The notes below the pieces were generated by a model, which was given only the letters and a program-made list of their open reading frames with translations, did not search any database and had not been told where the DNA came from. 64,000 bases of DNA from Paenarthrobacter aurescens TC1 (GTDB lineage: Bacteria > Actinomycetota > Actinomycetes > Actinomycetales > Micrococcaceae). Of the stretch, positions 26,923 to 35,912 are shown piece by piece. The position numbers and the translations under genes were made by a program. The stretch covers positions 1,302,001 through 1,366,000 of the forward strand of contig CP000474.1 in assembly GCA_000014925.1 (NCBI GenBank), read 5' to 3'. Every line of letters begins with the position of its first letter. Position 1 is the stretch's first letter.

Positions 26923-28721
26923 TAGTACTTACGCTCCATCGGCTCGTAACGGGTGAAGATCACGGGCTTCGTCTCAAGACGGATGCCCGCAACAGATTCC
27001 GCCGAGGAGTCGACGGTGACGGAAGTGTCCAGGTACGCCATGGAGTGCTTCATGAACTTCTCGTCATTGCGGTCCGGGAAGTCCTCGCGGTAGTGGCCGC
27101 CGCGTGACTCTTCACGGTGCAGCGCACCGACGGTCATGACCTTGGCCATGTCCAGCAGGAAACCCAGTTCCACGGCTTCCAGGAGATCCAGGTTGAAGCG
27201 CTTGCCCTTGTCCTGAACGGTGACGTGCTTGTACCGCTCTTCGAAGGAAGCGATGTCGCGAAGGACCTGCTCCAAGGATTCCTTGGTGCGGAACACCTGC
27301 ATGTTGGCGTCCATGGTGTCCTGCAGTTCCTTGCGAATCTGTGCAACACGCTCGGTACCGTTGCCGGTGAGCAAGCGGTCCAGGATGCCACGGGTCATTG
27401 CCTCGGGGTCCTCGGGGAGCTCGACGTAGTCGGCCGTCTTCGAGTACTCCGCAGCAGCAATACCGGCGCGCTTACCGAAGACGTTGATGTCCAGGAGCGA
27501 GTTGGTGCCGAGACGATTCGAGCCGTGCACTGACACACAGGCAACTTCACCGGCAGCGTAGAGACCCGGCACGATCGTGTCGTTGTCCTGCAGCACTTCG
27601 GTGGTGATGTTCGTGGGGATGCCACCCATGGCGTAGTGCGCGGTGGGGAACACGGGGACAGGATCGGTGAACGGTTCCACACCCAGGTAGGTGCGGGCGA
27701 ACTCCGTGATGTCCGGAAGCTTGGCTTCGATGTGCGCGGGCTCGAGGTGGGTGAGGTCCAAGAGGACGTAATCCTTGTTCGGACCACAACCGCGGCCTTC
27801 GCGCACTTCGTTCGCCATGGCGCGGGCCACGATGTCACGGGGTGCGAGGTCCTTGATGGTGGGAGCGTAGCGCTCCATGAAGCGCTCACCCTCCGAGTTA
27901 CGCAGGATGGCACCTTCACCACGTGCACCCTCGGTGAGGAGGATGCCCAAGCCGGCGAGGCCGGTCGGGTGGAACTGGAAGAACTCCATGTCTTCCAGGG
28001 GGATGCCGCGGCGGAACGCGATGCCCATTCCGTCACCGGTGAGGGTGTGCGCGTTGGAGGTGGTTTTGAACACCTTGCCGGCGCCGCCGGAGGCGAACAC
28101 AACGGACTTGGCCTGGAAGACGTGCAGTTCACCGGAAGCGAGGTCGTAGGACACGACGCCGGCAACACGCTTCTGCTTGTACGGGGTTCCGTCTTCGCGT
28201 ACTGCGTCTTCTTCGACGATCAACAGGTCAAGGACGTAGTACTCGTTGTAGAACTCAACGTTGTGCTTGACGCAGTTTTGGTACAGGGTCTGCAGGATCA
28301 TGTGGCCGGTGCGGTCGGCTGCATAGCACGCGCGGCGGACGGGTGCCTTGCCGTGGTCACGGGTGTGGCCACCGAAGCGGCGCTGGTCAATCCGGCCCTC
28401 GGGCGTGCGGTTGAACGGCAGACCCATCTTTTCAAGGTCCAACACGGCGTCGATGGCTTCCTTCGCCATGACCTCGGCTGCGTCCTGGTCAACCAGGTAG
28501 TCGCCGCCTTTGATGGTGTCAAAGGTGTGCCATTCCCAGTTGTCTTCTTCGACGTTGGCCAATGCTGCGCACATTCCACCCTGAGCTGCACCGGTGTGCG
28601 AGCGGGTGGGGTAGAGCTTGGTCAGTACCGCGGTGCGTGCTCGCTGACCGGATTCGATCGCGGCGCGCATGCCGGCGCCACCTGCACCGACAATGACGAC
28701 GTCGTACTTATGGACCTGCAT
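26922..28721 (-). CDS. sdhA: Succinate dehydrogenase flavoprotein subunit
   Basis: SdhA oxidises succinate to fumarate with covalently bound FAD in the TCA cycle. The 599-residue protein starts [19 protein letters not shown] (FAD binding), then has [15 protein letters not shown], where the His is the flavin attachment site. [19 protein letters not shown] and [19 protein letters not shown] are conserved substrate and FAD contacts. ATG 28721 follows GAGAG and fits the family; an ATG seven codons upstream is less likely. It is the third gene of sdhCDAB, with a hairpin in the 100-base gap after sdhD. Confidence 0.97.
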   Translation of the reverse strand: MQVHKYDVVIVGAGGAGMRAAIESGQRARTAVLTKLYPTRSHTGAAQGGMCAALANVEEDNWEWHTFDTIKGGDYLVDQDAAEVMAKEAIDAVLDLEKMGLPFNRTPEGRIDQRRFGGHTRDHGKAPVRRACYAADRTGHMILQTLYQNCVKHNVEFYNEYYVLDLLIVEEDAVREDGTPYKQKRVAGVVSYDLASGELHVFQAKSVVFASGGAGKVFKTTSNAHTLTGDGMGIAFRRGIPLEDMEFFQFHPTGLAGLGILLTEGARGEGAILRNSEGERFMERYAPTIKDLAPRDIVARAMANEVREGRGCGPNKDYVLLDLTHLEPAHIEAKLPDITEFARTYLGVEPFTDPVPVFPTAHYAMGGIPTNITTEVLQDNDTIVPGLYAAGEVACVSVHGSNRLGTNSLLDINVFGKRAGIAAAEYSKTADYVELPEDPEAMTRGILDRLLTGNGTERVAQIRKELQDTMDANMQVFRTKESLEQVLRDIASFEERYKHVTVQDKGKRFNLDLLEAVELGFLLDMAKVMTVGALHREESRGGHYREDFPDRNDEKFMKHSMAYLDTSVTVDSSAESVAGIRLETKPVIFTRYEPMERKY

Positions 28722-28786
28722 ACCAGATGCTCTCTCTTTCAAAAATTCAGATGGTCGGCGGAGGCTGCTCCGCTACGTCAGGCGAA

Positions 28787-28812
28787 CCGGTTTGCTCGAG
28801 GGAGCAAACCGG
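28787..28812. other. Hairpin inside the sdh operon, between sdhD and sdhA
   Basis: CCGGTTTGCTC pairs with GAGCAAACCGG (11 bp, 4-base loop). It lies in the only sizeable gap of the operon. Without a U-run it is more likely an mRNA-processing or stability element than a full terminator. Confidence 0.55.
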
Positions 28813-28821
28813 AAGGCGCCG

Positions 28822-29298
28822 CTACGGGGCCGGGCAGAAACCACCAGGCAACTGAACGCCGTCGACGACGGGGCACGGGTTGAAGGTGAAGATCACCAGT
28901 GTGCCAAGGATGATGATGACCAGGGTGGCCGCGTAGAGGACCATCTTGAGCCAGAAGCGCGTGGAATCCTTCTCGGCGTAGTCGTTGATGATGGTGCGGA
29001 CGCCGTTGGTGCCGTGAAGCATGGCAAGCCACAGCATGGCAAGGTCCCAGAACTGCCAGAACGGATCGGCCCACTTGCCGGCAACGAAGCCGAAGTCGAT
29101 TGCGTGGATGCCCTCGCCCACCAGCAGGTTGACGAACAGGTGGCCGAAGATCAGCACCACCAGGACGATGCCGGAGAGACGCATGAAGAGCCAGGCGATC
29201 ATCTCGAAGTTGCCACGGCTGGAGCCGGTGCGGTTGTACTTCGGTGCGATCTTCCCGGACCCGATTTTTCCACTGCGTGGTGTCTCGATGGTTGTCAT
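28822..29298 (-). CDS. sdhD: Succinate dehydrogenase membrane anchor subunit SdhD
   Basis: One of two membrane subunits that hold SdhAB and bind quinone and heme. The 158-residue protein has a 30-residue polar N-terminus and three hydrophobic segments (about residues 34-57, 83-105 and 118-140). The first reads MRLSGIVLVVLIFGHLFVNLL, with a likely heme-ligand histidine, and LAMLHGTNGVRTIINDY is typical of the anchor. It starts four bases after the sdhC stop. Confidence 0.92.
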   Translation of the reverse strand: MTTIETPRSGKIGSGKIAPKYNRTGSSRGNFEMIAWLFMRLSGIVLVVLIFGHLFVNLLVGEGIHAIDFGFVAGKWADPFWQFWDLAMLWLAMLHGTNGVRTIINDYAEKDSTRFWLKMVLYAATLVIIILGTLVIFTFNPCPVVDGVQLPGGFCPAP

Positions 29299-29301
29299 GG
29301 C

Positions 29302-29682
29302 TTAGTGGCCTCCCAGCGCGAGGGAAAGGTGGCGGATGGCGAAGCCTGCGAACGTGACAAGCCACAGCGCAAGCACGACCCACAGCAGTTGGCGCTGGTA
29401 CTTAGCGCCCTTCTTCCAGAAGTCGATGGCGATCACACGCAGGCCGTTGAAGGCATGGAAGATGATCGCGGCGACCAGGCCCGTTTCACCCAGGGCCATG
29501 AGGGGGTTCTTGTATGCGCCAATGACGGCGGTGTAGGCCTCAGGGGACACGCGCACCAATGAGGTGTCCAGCACATGGACCAACAAGAAGAAAAAGATCA
29601 CTACACCTGTAATGCGGTGTCCAACCCAGGACCACATGCCTTCACGGCCGCGGTACAAGGTGCCAGCTGGTTTTGTCGGCAC
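29302..29682 (-). CDS. sdhC: Succinate dehydrogenase cytochrome b subunit SdhC
   Basis: A 126-residue, three-segment membrane subunit. The conserved N-terminal RGREGMWSWVGHRITGVVIFFFLLVHVLDTSL includes the SWxxHRxTG quinone-site signature and a heme-ligand histidine candidate. IFHAFNGLRVIAIDF in segment 2 is also conserved. GTG 29682 is preceded by GGAAGG at eight bases. It is the first gene of the operon; promoter elements must lie in the 253-base divergent region shared with the mannose-phosphate gene. Confidence 0.94.
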   Translation of the reverse strand: MPTKPAGTLYRGREGMWSWVGHRITGVVIFFFLLVHVLDTSLVRVSPEAYTAVIGAYKNPLMALGETGLVAAIIFHAFNGLRVIAIDFWKKGAKYQRQLLWVVLALWLVTFAGFAIRHLSLALGGH

Positions 29683-29935
29683 TGATTAAACCTTCCTGCA
29701 ACACAGCGGCGCTGGCATGGGATCCACGCGGGGGGAACGCCTGCTGCGAGAGCACTCGTAGCTCACGCCTAAATCTAGGCTTCGCTCACAGCATATTCAA
29801 TTTAGGACGGGCTTCTCTGCTTGTTAATTCCATGTTTCCTACCGATATTCAGGCGATTTTTGGCACTGCTTGAGACGAACGCCACAAGTGTGTCCTGCTG
29901 CGGGGCTTCCCGCCTGCGTCGGATAAAGTGTTGCG
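29683..29935. promoter_or_regulatory. Divergent promoter region of sdhC and the GDP-mannose gene
   Basis: This 253-base gap holds the sdhC leader on one side and a TAAAGT box (29924-29929) six bases before the GTG of the plus-strand gene on the other. A short palindrome GCCTAAATCTAGGC lies at 29767-29780, flanked by two GCTCAC copies, and may be a regulator site for sdh. I see no gene in it. Confidence 0.45.
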
Positions 29936-31069
29936 GTGAGTACAGAAGACGCGAAATACCCGGAATCGCCATTGAACCGCTTCCATGCGGTTATTCCGGC
30001 GGGCGGTGTGGGGACCCGGCTGTGGCCACTCTCGCGTGCCGCTGCGCCCAAGTTCCTCCACGACCTGACCGGTTCCGGCAGTACGTTGTTGAGGGCTACC
30101 TACGACCGCCTCGAGCCGCTGGCCGGCGAGCGGGTCCTTGTTGTAACCGGCGAGGCACACCGTGCCGCCGTGTGCCGCCAGCTCCCCGAGGTAGGGGACG
30201 ACGAACTCGTCCTCGAAAGCGAGCCAAAGGATTCAGGCGCCGCCATCGGCCTCGCCGCTGCCATCCTGCATCGTCGTGATCCGGACACCATCATGGGTTC
30301 GTTTGCGGCCGACCACGTCATCAGCCCGGACAATCTCTTCCAGGAGACTGTGCGCGAGGCGATCTACACCGCGGGCACGGGCAAGATCGTCACCATAGGC
30401 ATCAAGCCCACCCATCCCTCAGTTGGCTTCGGGTACATTCGCTCCGGTGCGGCCCTGAACGTGGACGGCGCCCCGAACGCACTTGCTGTTGCGGAGTTCG
30501 TGGAGAAGCCGAGCCAGGAGGTCGCCAACAAGTACGTCGAAGCGGGGGACTACGTCTGGAATGCCGGCATGTTCGTCGCTCCGGTGGCGCTCATGCTCAA
30601 GCACCTCGAAGCAAACCAGCCGGAACTGTTCAAGGGCTTGCAGGAAATCGCTGACGCCTGGGATACGCCGCAGCGCGCCGAAGTGACCGCCCGTGTCTGG
30701 CCCACCCTGCCTAAGATCGCCATTGACTACGCCGTGGCTGAGCCGGCAGCGGCAGCCGGCGATGTCGCCGTCGTCCCCGGCACTTTCCGTTGGGACGACG
30801 TAGGCGACTTCGCCGCGATCGGCCGCCTTAACAATGCCGGCGACGTTGATGAAGTGACGGTGCTTGGCGAAGGCGCACGTGTGTTCGCGGAGAACGCCAG
30901 CGGCGTGGTGGTATCCGATACCAAGCGCGTCATTGCCCTGATCGGCATCAAAGACGTGGTCATTGTGGACACGCCGGACGCGCTCCTTGTCACTACCAAG
31001 GAACATGCACAACTGGTCAAGGGCACTGTTGATGCGCTGAAAGCAAGTGGCGACACGGACGTGCTGTAG
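29936..31069 (+). CDS. manC: Mannose-1-phosphate guanylyltransferase
   Basis: This enzyme makes GDP-mannose from mannose-1-phosphate and GTP, for mannosylated glycolipids and glycoproteins of the envelope. The 377-residue protein has the nucleotidyltransferase signature HAVIPAGGVGTRLWPLSRAAAPKFLHDL near residues 17-44, FAADHVI for metal binding, FVEKPS, and YVWNAGMFVAPV. No C-terminal isomerase domain is attached, so it is the short form. GTG 29936 has TAAAGT six bases upstream and no binding site, so its mRNA is probably leaderless. A clear terminator follows. Confidence 0.92.
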   Translation: MSTEDAKYPESPLNRFHAVIPAGGVGTRLWPLSRAAAPKFLHDLTGSGSTLLRATYDRLEPLAGERVLVVTGEAHRAAVCRQLPEVGDDELVLESEPKDSGAAIGLAAAILHRRDPDTIMGSFAADHVISPDNLFQETVREAIYTAGTGKIVTIGIKPTHPSVGFGYIRSGAALNVDGAPNALAVAEFVEKPSQEVANKYVEAGDYVWNAGMFVAPVALMLKHLEANQPELFKGLQEIADAWDTPQRAEVTARVWPTLPKIAIDYAVAEPAAAAGDVAVVPGTFRWDDVGDFAAIGRLNNAGDVDEVTVLGEGARVFAENASGVVVSDTKRVIALIGIKDVVIVDTPDALLVTTKEHAQLVKGTVDALKASGDTDVL

Positions 31070-31088
31070 TACATCTGCTTATACCGTG

Positions 31089-31141
31089 AGCCACCTCTTT
31101 GGTTGTCCTGCGTCTGAACGCAGCGTAACCAAGAGGTGGCT
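31089..31141 (+). terminator. Terminator after the GDP-mannose gene
   Basis: AGCCACCTCTTTGGTT pairs with AACCAAGAGGTGGCT (one bulged T), enclosing a second stem CTGCGT/ACGCAG. A T-rich stretch TTTCGTTCTT follows. It is one of the better intrinsic terminators in the window. Confidence 0.8.
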
Positions 31142-31179
31142 TTCGTTCTTCAGGTGCCGCGCATGGCTAGAGTTGTGAC

Positions 31180-32385
31180 GTGCGCAATTACACGACTGAA
31201 ACCGAGCCCGCTCCCGTTGTGAGTCCTTGGGTTGATGAACTGCTTCCCGGACTTATCGAGTTCCGGCGTGACCTCCATGCGCACCCGGAGCTGTCTTTCA
31301 AGGAGTTCCGCACCACGGACAAGCTCGTGGAGCGGCTGGAAGCAGCCGGGTTGAAGCCGCGGCGTCTGGATGAGACCGGGCTGACGGTTGACGTGGGCGA
31401 GGGCCCCATTGCCACAGCCCTTCGCGGGGACATCGACGCACTGCCGATCATTGAGGAAACCGGCCTGCCTTTCGCGTCGAAGAACCATGGCGTTACCCAT
31501 GCTTGCGGCCACGACGTCCACACCACTGCCATGCTGGGCATTGCCTTGACCCTGCAACGGATGCACAAGAACAACCCGCTGGGTGGCACGGTACGGATCA
31601 TCTTCCAGCCGGCCGAGGAAACCATGCCGGGCGGCGCCCTGTCCTGCATTGAGCAGGGAGTGCTTGAAGGCGTGCCGCGTATCCTGGCGTTGCACTGTGA
31701 TCCCCGGATCAACGTGGGCCAGATCGGCACGCGCATCGGTGCCATTACTTCTGCCTCGGACACCATCAAGATTGAGCTCTCCGGTCGCGGCGGGCACACG
31801 TCACGGCCGCACCTGACCGAGGACCTGGTCTTCGCACTGGCGCAGATAGCGGTCAACGTGCCGGCTGTCCTCTCCCGCCGCGTGGATGTGCGCAGCGGCG
31901 TGTCGGTGGTGTGGGGCCAAATTTCAGCCGGCTCCGCACCGAATGCCATCCCGGGCACCGGGTATATGGCAGGCACCATGCGGTGCCTCGATCGCGATGC
32001 CTGGCATAGCGCGGGGGAGTTGCTGGACGACGTCGTGAGGCAGGTTGCTGCGCCTTATGGAGTGGACGTCCACCTTGAACACACCCGCGGCGTGCCGCCC
32101 GTAGTGAACTCCGAGCACGAGACGGCCCTTATCGAGGCATCAGCCCGTGCTGAGTTGGGTGAGAATGCAGTGGTCCTCACTCCGCAGTCCATGGGTGGCG
32201 AGGACTTCGCCTGGTTCCTGGCCGACCTTCCGGGAGCCATGATGCGCTTGGGTACGCACACCCCCGGCGGCGAAGAATACGATCTCCACCGCGGTGACTT
32301 CATCGTTGACGAACGCGCGCTCGGCTACGCAATCCGGGTCCTGACGGCGGCCGCCCTCCGCACCATCCGCGACCTCGAGCAATAG
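31180..32385 (+). CDS. M20 family amidohydrolase (hippurate hydrolase / N-acyl-amino-acid hydrolase type)
   Basis: A 401-residue metallo-amidohydrolase of peptidase subfamily M20D, which removes acyl groups from amino acids or related amides. Visible motifs are FRRDLHAHPELSFKEFRT, ALRGDIDALPI, HACGHDVHTTAMLG (metal ligands), QPAEETMPGG (catalytic and bridging Glu) and QSMGGEDFAWFL (late metal ligand). The lid domain has GRGGHTSRPH. There is no signal peptide. GTG 31180 has TAGAGT six bases before it, a leaderless pattern. Substrate unknown; indole-acetyl-amino acids, hippurate or N-acetyl compounds are typical. Confidence 0.88.
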   Translation: MRNYTTETEPAPVVSPWVDELLPGLIEFRRDLHAHPELSFKEFRTTDKLVERLEAAGLKPRRLDETGLTVDVGEGPIATALRGDIDALPIIEETGLPFASKNHGVTHACGHDVHTTAMLGIALTLQRMHKNNPLGGTVRIIFQPAEETMPGGALSCIEQGVLEGVPRILALHCDPRINVGQIGTRIGAITSASDTIKIELSGRGGHTSRPHLTEDLVFALAQIAVNVPAVLSRRVDVRSGVSVVWGQISAGSAPNAIPGTGYMAGTMRCLDRDAWHSAGELLDDVVRQVAAPYGVDVHLEHTRGVPPVVNSEHETALIEASARAELGENAVVLTPQSMGGEDFAWFLADLPGAMMRLGTHTPGGEEYDLHRGDFIVDERALGYAIRVLTAAALRTIRDLEQ

Positions 32386-32451
32386 ACCCGACTGAGTCGC
32401 AGACCAGGCGTTCGGAGCCCTCAAACGTCCTGATCTGCGGCTCAGTCGGGT
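32386..32451. terminator. Long imperfect hairpin after the M20 gene, repeat-family member
   Basis: ACCCGACTGAGTCGCAGACC at 32386 pairs with the mirror ending CTCAGTCGGGT at 32451. ACTGAGTCGCA followed by CAGGC-GTT also occurs (minus strand) around 5310-5341. It starts right after the stop codon and probably terminates the gene. Confidence 0.65.
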
Positions 32452-32471
32452 GCTTTCGACCTAGATAAGTT

Positions 32472-32492
32472 GTGCACAATTGAATTGTGCAC
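32472..32492. promoter_or_regulatory. Perfect 21-bp palindrome, OhrR operator
   Basis: GTGCACAATT and AATTGTGCAC are perfect mirror arms around a central G at 32482. The core ACAATTnAATTGT matches the usual OhrR/MarR site. It sits just upstream of the TATCGT -10 box (32493-32498), so bound repressor would block RNA polymerase. Confidence 0.85.
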
Positions 32493-32505
32493 TATCGTTT
32501 TAGTC

Positions 32506-32940
32506 ATGAGTGATGCACCCCGCCTCCGCCATCAGGTCTGCTTTGCGCTGTACTCAGCGTCCAAAGCGGCGACGGCGGTCTACCGCCCCGTGCTGGAGGA
32601 CCTCGGCCTGACGTACCCGCAGTACCTGGTAATGCTGGTCCTCTGGGAGCAGGAACCGCGGAGCGTCCGTGACCTCGGCGCGGAACTGGGACTCGACTCC
32701 GGAACCTTGTCGCCCCTGCTCAAGCGACTGGAGGCCATGGGTCTGGTTGAACGCCGCCGCTCGGCCGAGGATGAGCGCCGGGTGGACGTTGTCCTGACCG
32801 ACGCCGGCACCGCCTTAAGTGCCCGCGCCCAGGCTGTACCCCAGCGCCTCGCCGACGCCGCCGGCCTGTCGCCGGATGAGATCGGGCAGCTCCACGCCAC
32901 CCTGGGCAAGCTCACGGCAGCACTCAACAGCTCACTCTGA
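32506..32940 (+). CDS. ohrR: MarR family organic-hydroperoxide regulator OhrR
   Basis: A 144-residue winged-helix repressor. The N-terminal cysteine that senses peroxide in OhrR proteins is Cys12 in RHQVCFALYSASKA. The DNA-binding part reads VRDLGAELGLDSGTLSPLLKRLEAMGLVERRRSAEDERRVDV, with the typical DERRVDV wing. No clear second cysteine is visible, so it may be the one-cysteine type. ATG 32506 has TATCGT seven bases upstream, giving a probable leaderless start directly below the palindromic operator. It would repress itself and the downstream ohr gene until the cysteine is oxidised. Confidence 0.92.
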   Translation: MSDAPRLRHQVCFALYSASKAATAVYRPVLEDLGLTYPQYLVMLVLWEQEPRSVRDLGAELGLDSGTLSPLLKRLEAMGLVERRRSAEDERRVDVVLTDAGTALSARAQAVPQRLADAAGLSPDEIGQLHATLGKLTAALNSSL

Positions 32941-32992
32941 CAGCCCCCCGGAGAACCCCGGGACATCCATTCCCCAAGAGAACGGAAACACC

Positions 32993-33424
32993 ATGAAGAC
33001 TCTCTACATTGCCGAGGCCTTGGCATCCGGCGAAGGCCGCGACGGCAACGCACGCACCAACGACGGCAAACTGGACGTCGCCCTCGCCAGCCCCGTGGAA
33101 CTCGGAGGCAATGGTGAAGGAACCAACCCGGAGCAGCTGTTCGCAGCCGGCTACGCCGCGTGCTTCCACTCGGCACTGCGCCTGGTGGGCCGCAAGGAGC
33201 GCGTTGACCTCAGCGACTCGGCAGTTGCCGCCAAGATTCACTTCGGCGCACTGACAGACAGTGAAGGCTACGGACTCGCTGCCGAACTCGAAATCGCACT
33301 GCCCGCCTTGGATCGCGGCACCGCGGAGCAGCTGATGGCCAAGGCGCACCAGATCTGCCCTTACTCCAACGCAACGCGCGGCAACATGGCCGTGGACCTC
33401 AAGCTCGTGGAGTTCGCCGCATGA
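32993..33424 (+). CDS. ohr: Organic hydroperoxide resistance protein
   Basis: Ohr is a thiol peroxidase that reduces organic and fatty-acid hydroperoxides. The 143-residue protein has both catalytic cysteines of the family: Cys57 in AAGYAACFHSAL (peroxidatic) and Cys122 in ICPYSNATRGN (resolving). The conserved arginine is expected in the N-terminal GRDGNARTNDG. ATG 32993 follows a GAGAACGGAA stretch. Its stop overlaps the next start (ATGA at 33421). A longer upstream open phase lies inside ohrR and is not coding. Confidence 0.95.
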   Translation: MKTLYIAEALASGEGRDGNARTNDGKLDVALASPVELGGNGEGTNPEQLFAAGYAACFHSALRLVGRKERVDLSDSAVAAKIHFGALTDSEGYGLAAELEIALPALDRGTAEQLMAKAHQICPYSNATRGNMAVDLKLVEFAA

Positions 33425-34443
33425 GCACCGCTACCGGCACCCCCACGGAAACCCGCGAAATCCAACTCGCATCCCGCCCCGTAGGACGCCCGGCTCCTGA
33501 GAACTTCCGGTTGGCACAAGCCGAGCTGCCCGAGCTCGCAGAGGGCCAGCTCCTGGTGAAGAACCAGTTCATGTCGGTGGATCCCTACATGCGTGGCCGA
33601 ATGAACGACGTCAAGTCGTACTCGGCGCCATTCCGCCTGGATGCAGCGCTCGACGGCGGTGCTGTAGGTGAGGTGATCGCGTCCCGTTCGGACGCGCACA
33701 AGGTGGGTGACGTCGTCGTGCATCAACTCGGGTGGCGAGAACATGCGGTGGTGGACGGCGCAGCAACTACTCCCGTGCCGTCGGGGCTGGCCCCGACTTC
33801 GGCGTTCCTTGGCGCGCTGGGCATGACCGGCCTGACCGCTTACGCAGGCCTGCTCAAGGTTGCCGAGTTCAAAGAAGGCGACGTGGTGTTCGTGTCCGGA
33901 GCGGCAGGTGCCGTCGGCTCGATGGTTGGCCAGATCGCCAAGGCGATGGGCGCCTCCAAGGTCATCGGCAGTGCGGGTTCGCCGGAGAAGGTGGCCCGCT
34001 TGCTGGAACTCGGCTTCGATGCTGCCTTCAACTACAACGATGCCCCCGTGCTGGACCAGCTGAAGGAAGCCGCAGGGGAGCGCGGCATTGACGTGTACTT
34101 CGACAACGTTGGCGGCGAGCACCTGGAAGCAGCGCTTGCCACGCTTACGGTCGGCGGGCGTGTAGCCATGTGCGGTGCCATAGCGCAGTACAACTCCACG
34201 GAGCCTTCGGTGGCGCCACGGAACCTCGCTGTGGCCATCGGCAAGCAGCTCACCCTGCGCGGGTTCCTGGTGGGCGGACAGCGACAGCACGCCGCAGAAT
34301 TTGCTCAGAAGATGGCCGGCTGGCTGGCGGACGGTTCGGTCAGCTACGACGAAACAATCGTCGACGGTCTCGAGAATGCCCCGCAGGCCTTCATTGATTT
34401 GCTGGACGGCGCGAACACCGGAAAGATGCTCGTCCGCTTGTGA
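33421..34443 (+). CDS. NADP-dependent oxidoreductase, zinc-independent MDR (leukotriene B4 dehydrogenase / CurA-like)
   Basis: A 340-residue medium-chain dehydrogenase/reductase of the zinc-less branch that reduces activated double bonds, such as enones and lipid-derived aldehydes. Characteristic parts are VDPYMRGRMND, LGALGMTGLTAYAGLL, the nucleotide-binding VVFVSGAAGAVGSMVGQIAKAMGASKVIGSAGS and GIDVYFDNVGGEHLEAAL. The last block MCGAIAQYN is also typical. Its start overlaps the ohr stop, so it is part of the OhrR-controlled operon. Detoxification of reactive carbonyls formed with lipid peroxides would fit. Confidence 0.87.
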   Translation: MSTATGTPTETREIQLASRPVGRPAPENFRLAQAELPELAEGQLLVKNQFMSVDPYMRGRMNDVKSYSAPFRLDAALDGGAVGEVIASRSDAHKVGDVVVHQLGWREHAVVDGAATTPVPSGLAPTSAFLGALGMTGLTAYAGLLKVAEFKEGDVVFVSGAAGAVGSMVGQIAKAMGASKVIGSAGSPEKVARLLELGFDAAFNYNDAPVLDQLKEAAGERGIDVYFDNVGGEHLEAALATLTVGGRVAMCGAIAQYNSTEPSVAPRNLAVAIGKQLTLRGFLVGGQRQHAAEFAQKMAGWLADGSVSYDETIVDGLENAPQAFIDLLDGANTGKMLVRL

Positions 34444-34688
34444 GATGACCGGTAGCCGGGTGTGACTTGCGCACCCGGCTACTGCTTGGTAACAAAAGGT
34501 CAACAATCTGACCTGGAGCGGCTCCATGTGCTGTCCGGGTGTGTTGCAGGCCACTAGTGTTGGTTTCATCAATGCGCTTCGGCGCAGCTGCGAGCATCAG
34601 TGAAAACAGAATTTCTGCCTCAGGTCTAGGAAACGGACACTCATTGACCATCCGTCGTAGCGCCAATCACTTTCTTCCTGGAGGAAAA
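34444..34688 (+). promoter_or_regulatory. Gap with terminator hairpin and leader of the nucleoside-binding gene
   Basis: An 11-bp stem (GTAGCCGGGTG at 34452 with CACCCGGCTAC ending at 34482) probably ends the ohr operon. Beyond it lies the promoter and leader of the BmpA-like gene. It contains a small hairpin TGCGC-TTCG-GCGCA at 34573-34586 with a stable tetraloop, which may structure the leader. I recognise no riboswitch and no gene. Confidence 0.5.
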
Positions 34689-35795
34689 TTGAAGAAACCA
34701 CTGCGTGCCACCCTGAAGCGCGGTTCAATGGCCGGTGTTGCAACCCTCGGAGCAGCAGCACTCCTGCTGACCAGTTGCGGCCAGGCTCCCGATGCCGGTT
34801 CCGGCACTGCCACCAAGAGTGACTTCCTCGGATGCATCGTTTCGGACTCCGGCGGATTCGACGACCAGTCGTTCAACCAGTCCTCGTTCGAAGGCCTCAA
34901 GAAGGCTGAAGCTGACCTCGGTATCGAGGTCAGGTCGGCTGAATCGAAGGCAAACAGCGACTTCGAGACCAACCTCAACGGCATGGTTTCCGCAGGCTGC
35001 AACCTGACAGTCACAGTCGGCTTCCTCCTGGGTGACGCCACCAAGGCTGCTGCTGAGAAGAACACGGACAAGCACTTCGCGATCGTCGACTACACGTACG
35101 AGACCCCGATCGCGAACGTCAAGCCGATCGTTTACGACACCGCGCAGGCCGCATACCTGGCAGGCTACGCGGCTGCAGCTACCACCAAGACCGGCAAGGT
35201 CGGCACCTTCGGCGGCATCAAGATTCCCACGGTCACCATTTTCATGGATGGTTTCTACGACGGCGTCCAGGCCTACAACAAGGCCAAGGGCAAGAGTGTT
35301 CAGGTTGTTGGCTGGGACAAGAACACCAAGGACGGCTCCTTCACCGGCGACTTCGAGAAGCAGGACACCGGCAAGCAGGTCACCATCAACCTGCTGGACC
35401 AGGGCGCGGACATCATCATGCCCGTGGCCGGACCGGTTGGTAAGGGTGCAGGTGCTGCACTCAAGGAAGCCAAGGCAGCCGGCAAGGACGTCAAGCTCAT
35501 CTGGGTCGACTCCGATGGCTACCTCACCGCTCCCGAGTACAAGGACCTCATGCTGACCTCCGTGGTCAAGCAGATGGGCGAGGCCGTTGAAGCGGTGGTG
35601 AAGGATGACAAGGACGGCAAGTTCAACAACGAAGCCTACGTTGGCACGTTGGAGAACGACGGCGTAGCACTCGCCCCGTTCCACGATCTTGACTCCGCAG
35701 TCTCTGCTGAAACCAAGTCCGAACTCGACGCGTTGAAGGCGGACATCGTGTCCGGCAAGCTGGTTGTTGAGTCGGAAGCCAGCCCCAAGAAGTAA
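34689..35795 (+). CDS. BMP family nucleoside-binding lipoprotein
   Basis: A 368-residue surface lipoprotein of the BmpA/PnrA family that captures nucleosides for an ABC importer. The signal peptide has a basic start and ends in the lipobox LLLTSCG (Cys30). The mature part has IVSDSGGFDDQSFNQSSFEGLKKAE, with the PnrA-type nucleoside-contact Asp/Phe region, and IMPVAGPVGKGAGAAL. TTG 34689 follows GGAGG closely (about four bases) and places the signal peptide correctly; upstream codons do not look coding. A strong terminator separates it from the ATPase gene, as expected for a binding protein made in excess. Confidence 0.9.
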   Translation: MKKPLRATLKRGSMAGVATLGAAALLLTSCGQAPDAGSGTATKSDFLGCIVSDSGGFDDQSFNQSSFEGLKKAEADLGIEVRSAESKANSDFETNLNGMVSAGCNLTVTVGFLLGDATKAAAEKNTDKHFAIVDYTYETPIANVKPIVYDTAQAAYLAGYAAAATTKTGKVGTFGGIKIPTVTIFMDGFYDGVQAYNKAKGKSVQVVGWDKNTKDGSFTGDFEKQDTGKQVTINLLDQGADIIMPVAGPVGKGAGAALKEAKAAGKDVKLIWVDSDGYLTAPEYKDLMLTSVVKQMGEAVEAVVKDDKDGKFNNEAYVGTLENDGVALAPFHDLDSAVSAETKSELDALKADIVSGKLVVESEASPKK

Positions 35796-35807
35796 GCAAT
35801 TCCTGGA

Positions 35808-35849
35808 CGCGCCGCCAGTACCGAGCCCCGGTACTGGCGGCGCGTTTTT
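35808..35849 (+). terminator. Strong intrinsic terminator after the nucleoside-binding gene
   Basis: A perfect 15-bp stem (35808-35822 with 35830-35844, seven-base loop) is followed by TTTTT. Read-through would give lower expression of the ATPase and permeases than of the binding protein. Confidence 0.9.
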
Positions 35850-35912
35850 GCCCTGACTACGCTGGGCTCAATAGCTGCAGCAGTCCCTCGGACTCATAGA
35901 ACGGTGGGAGTT

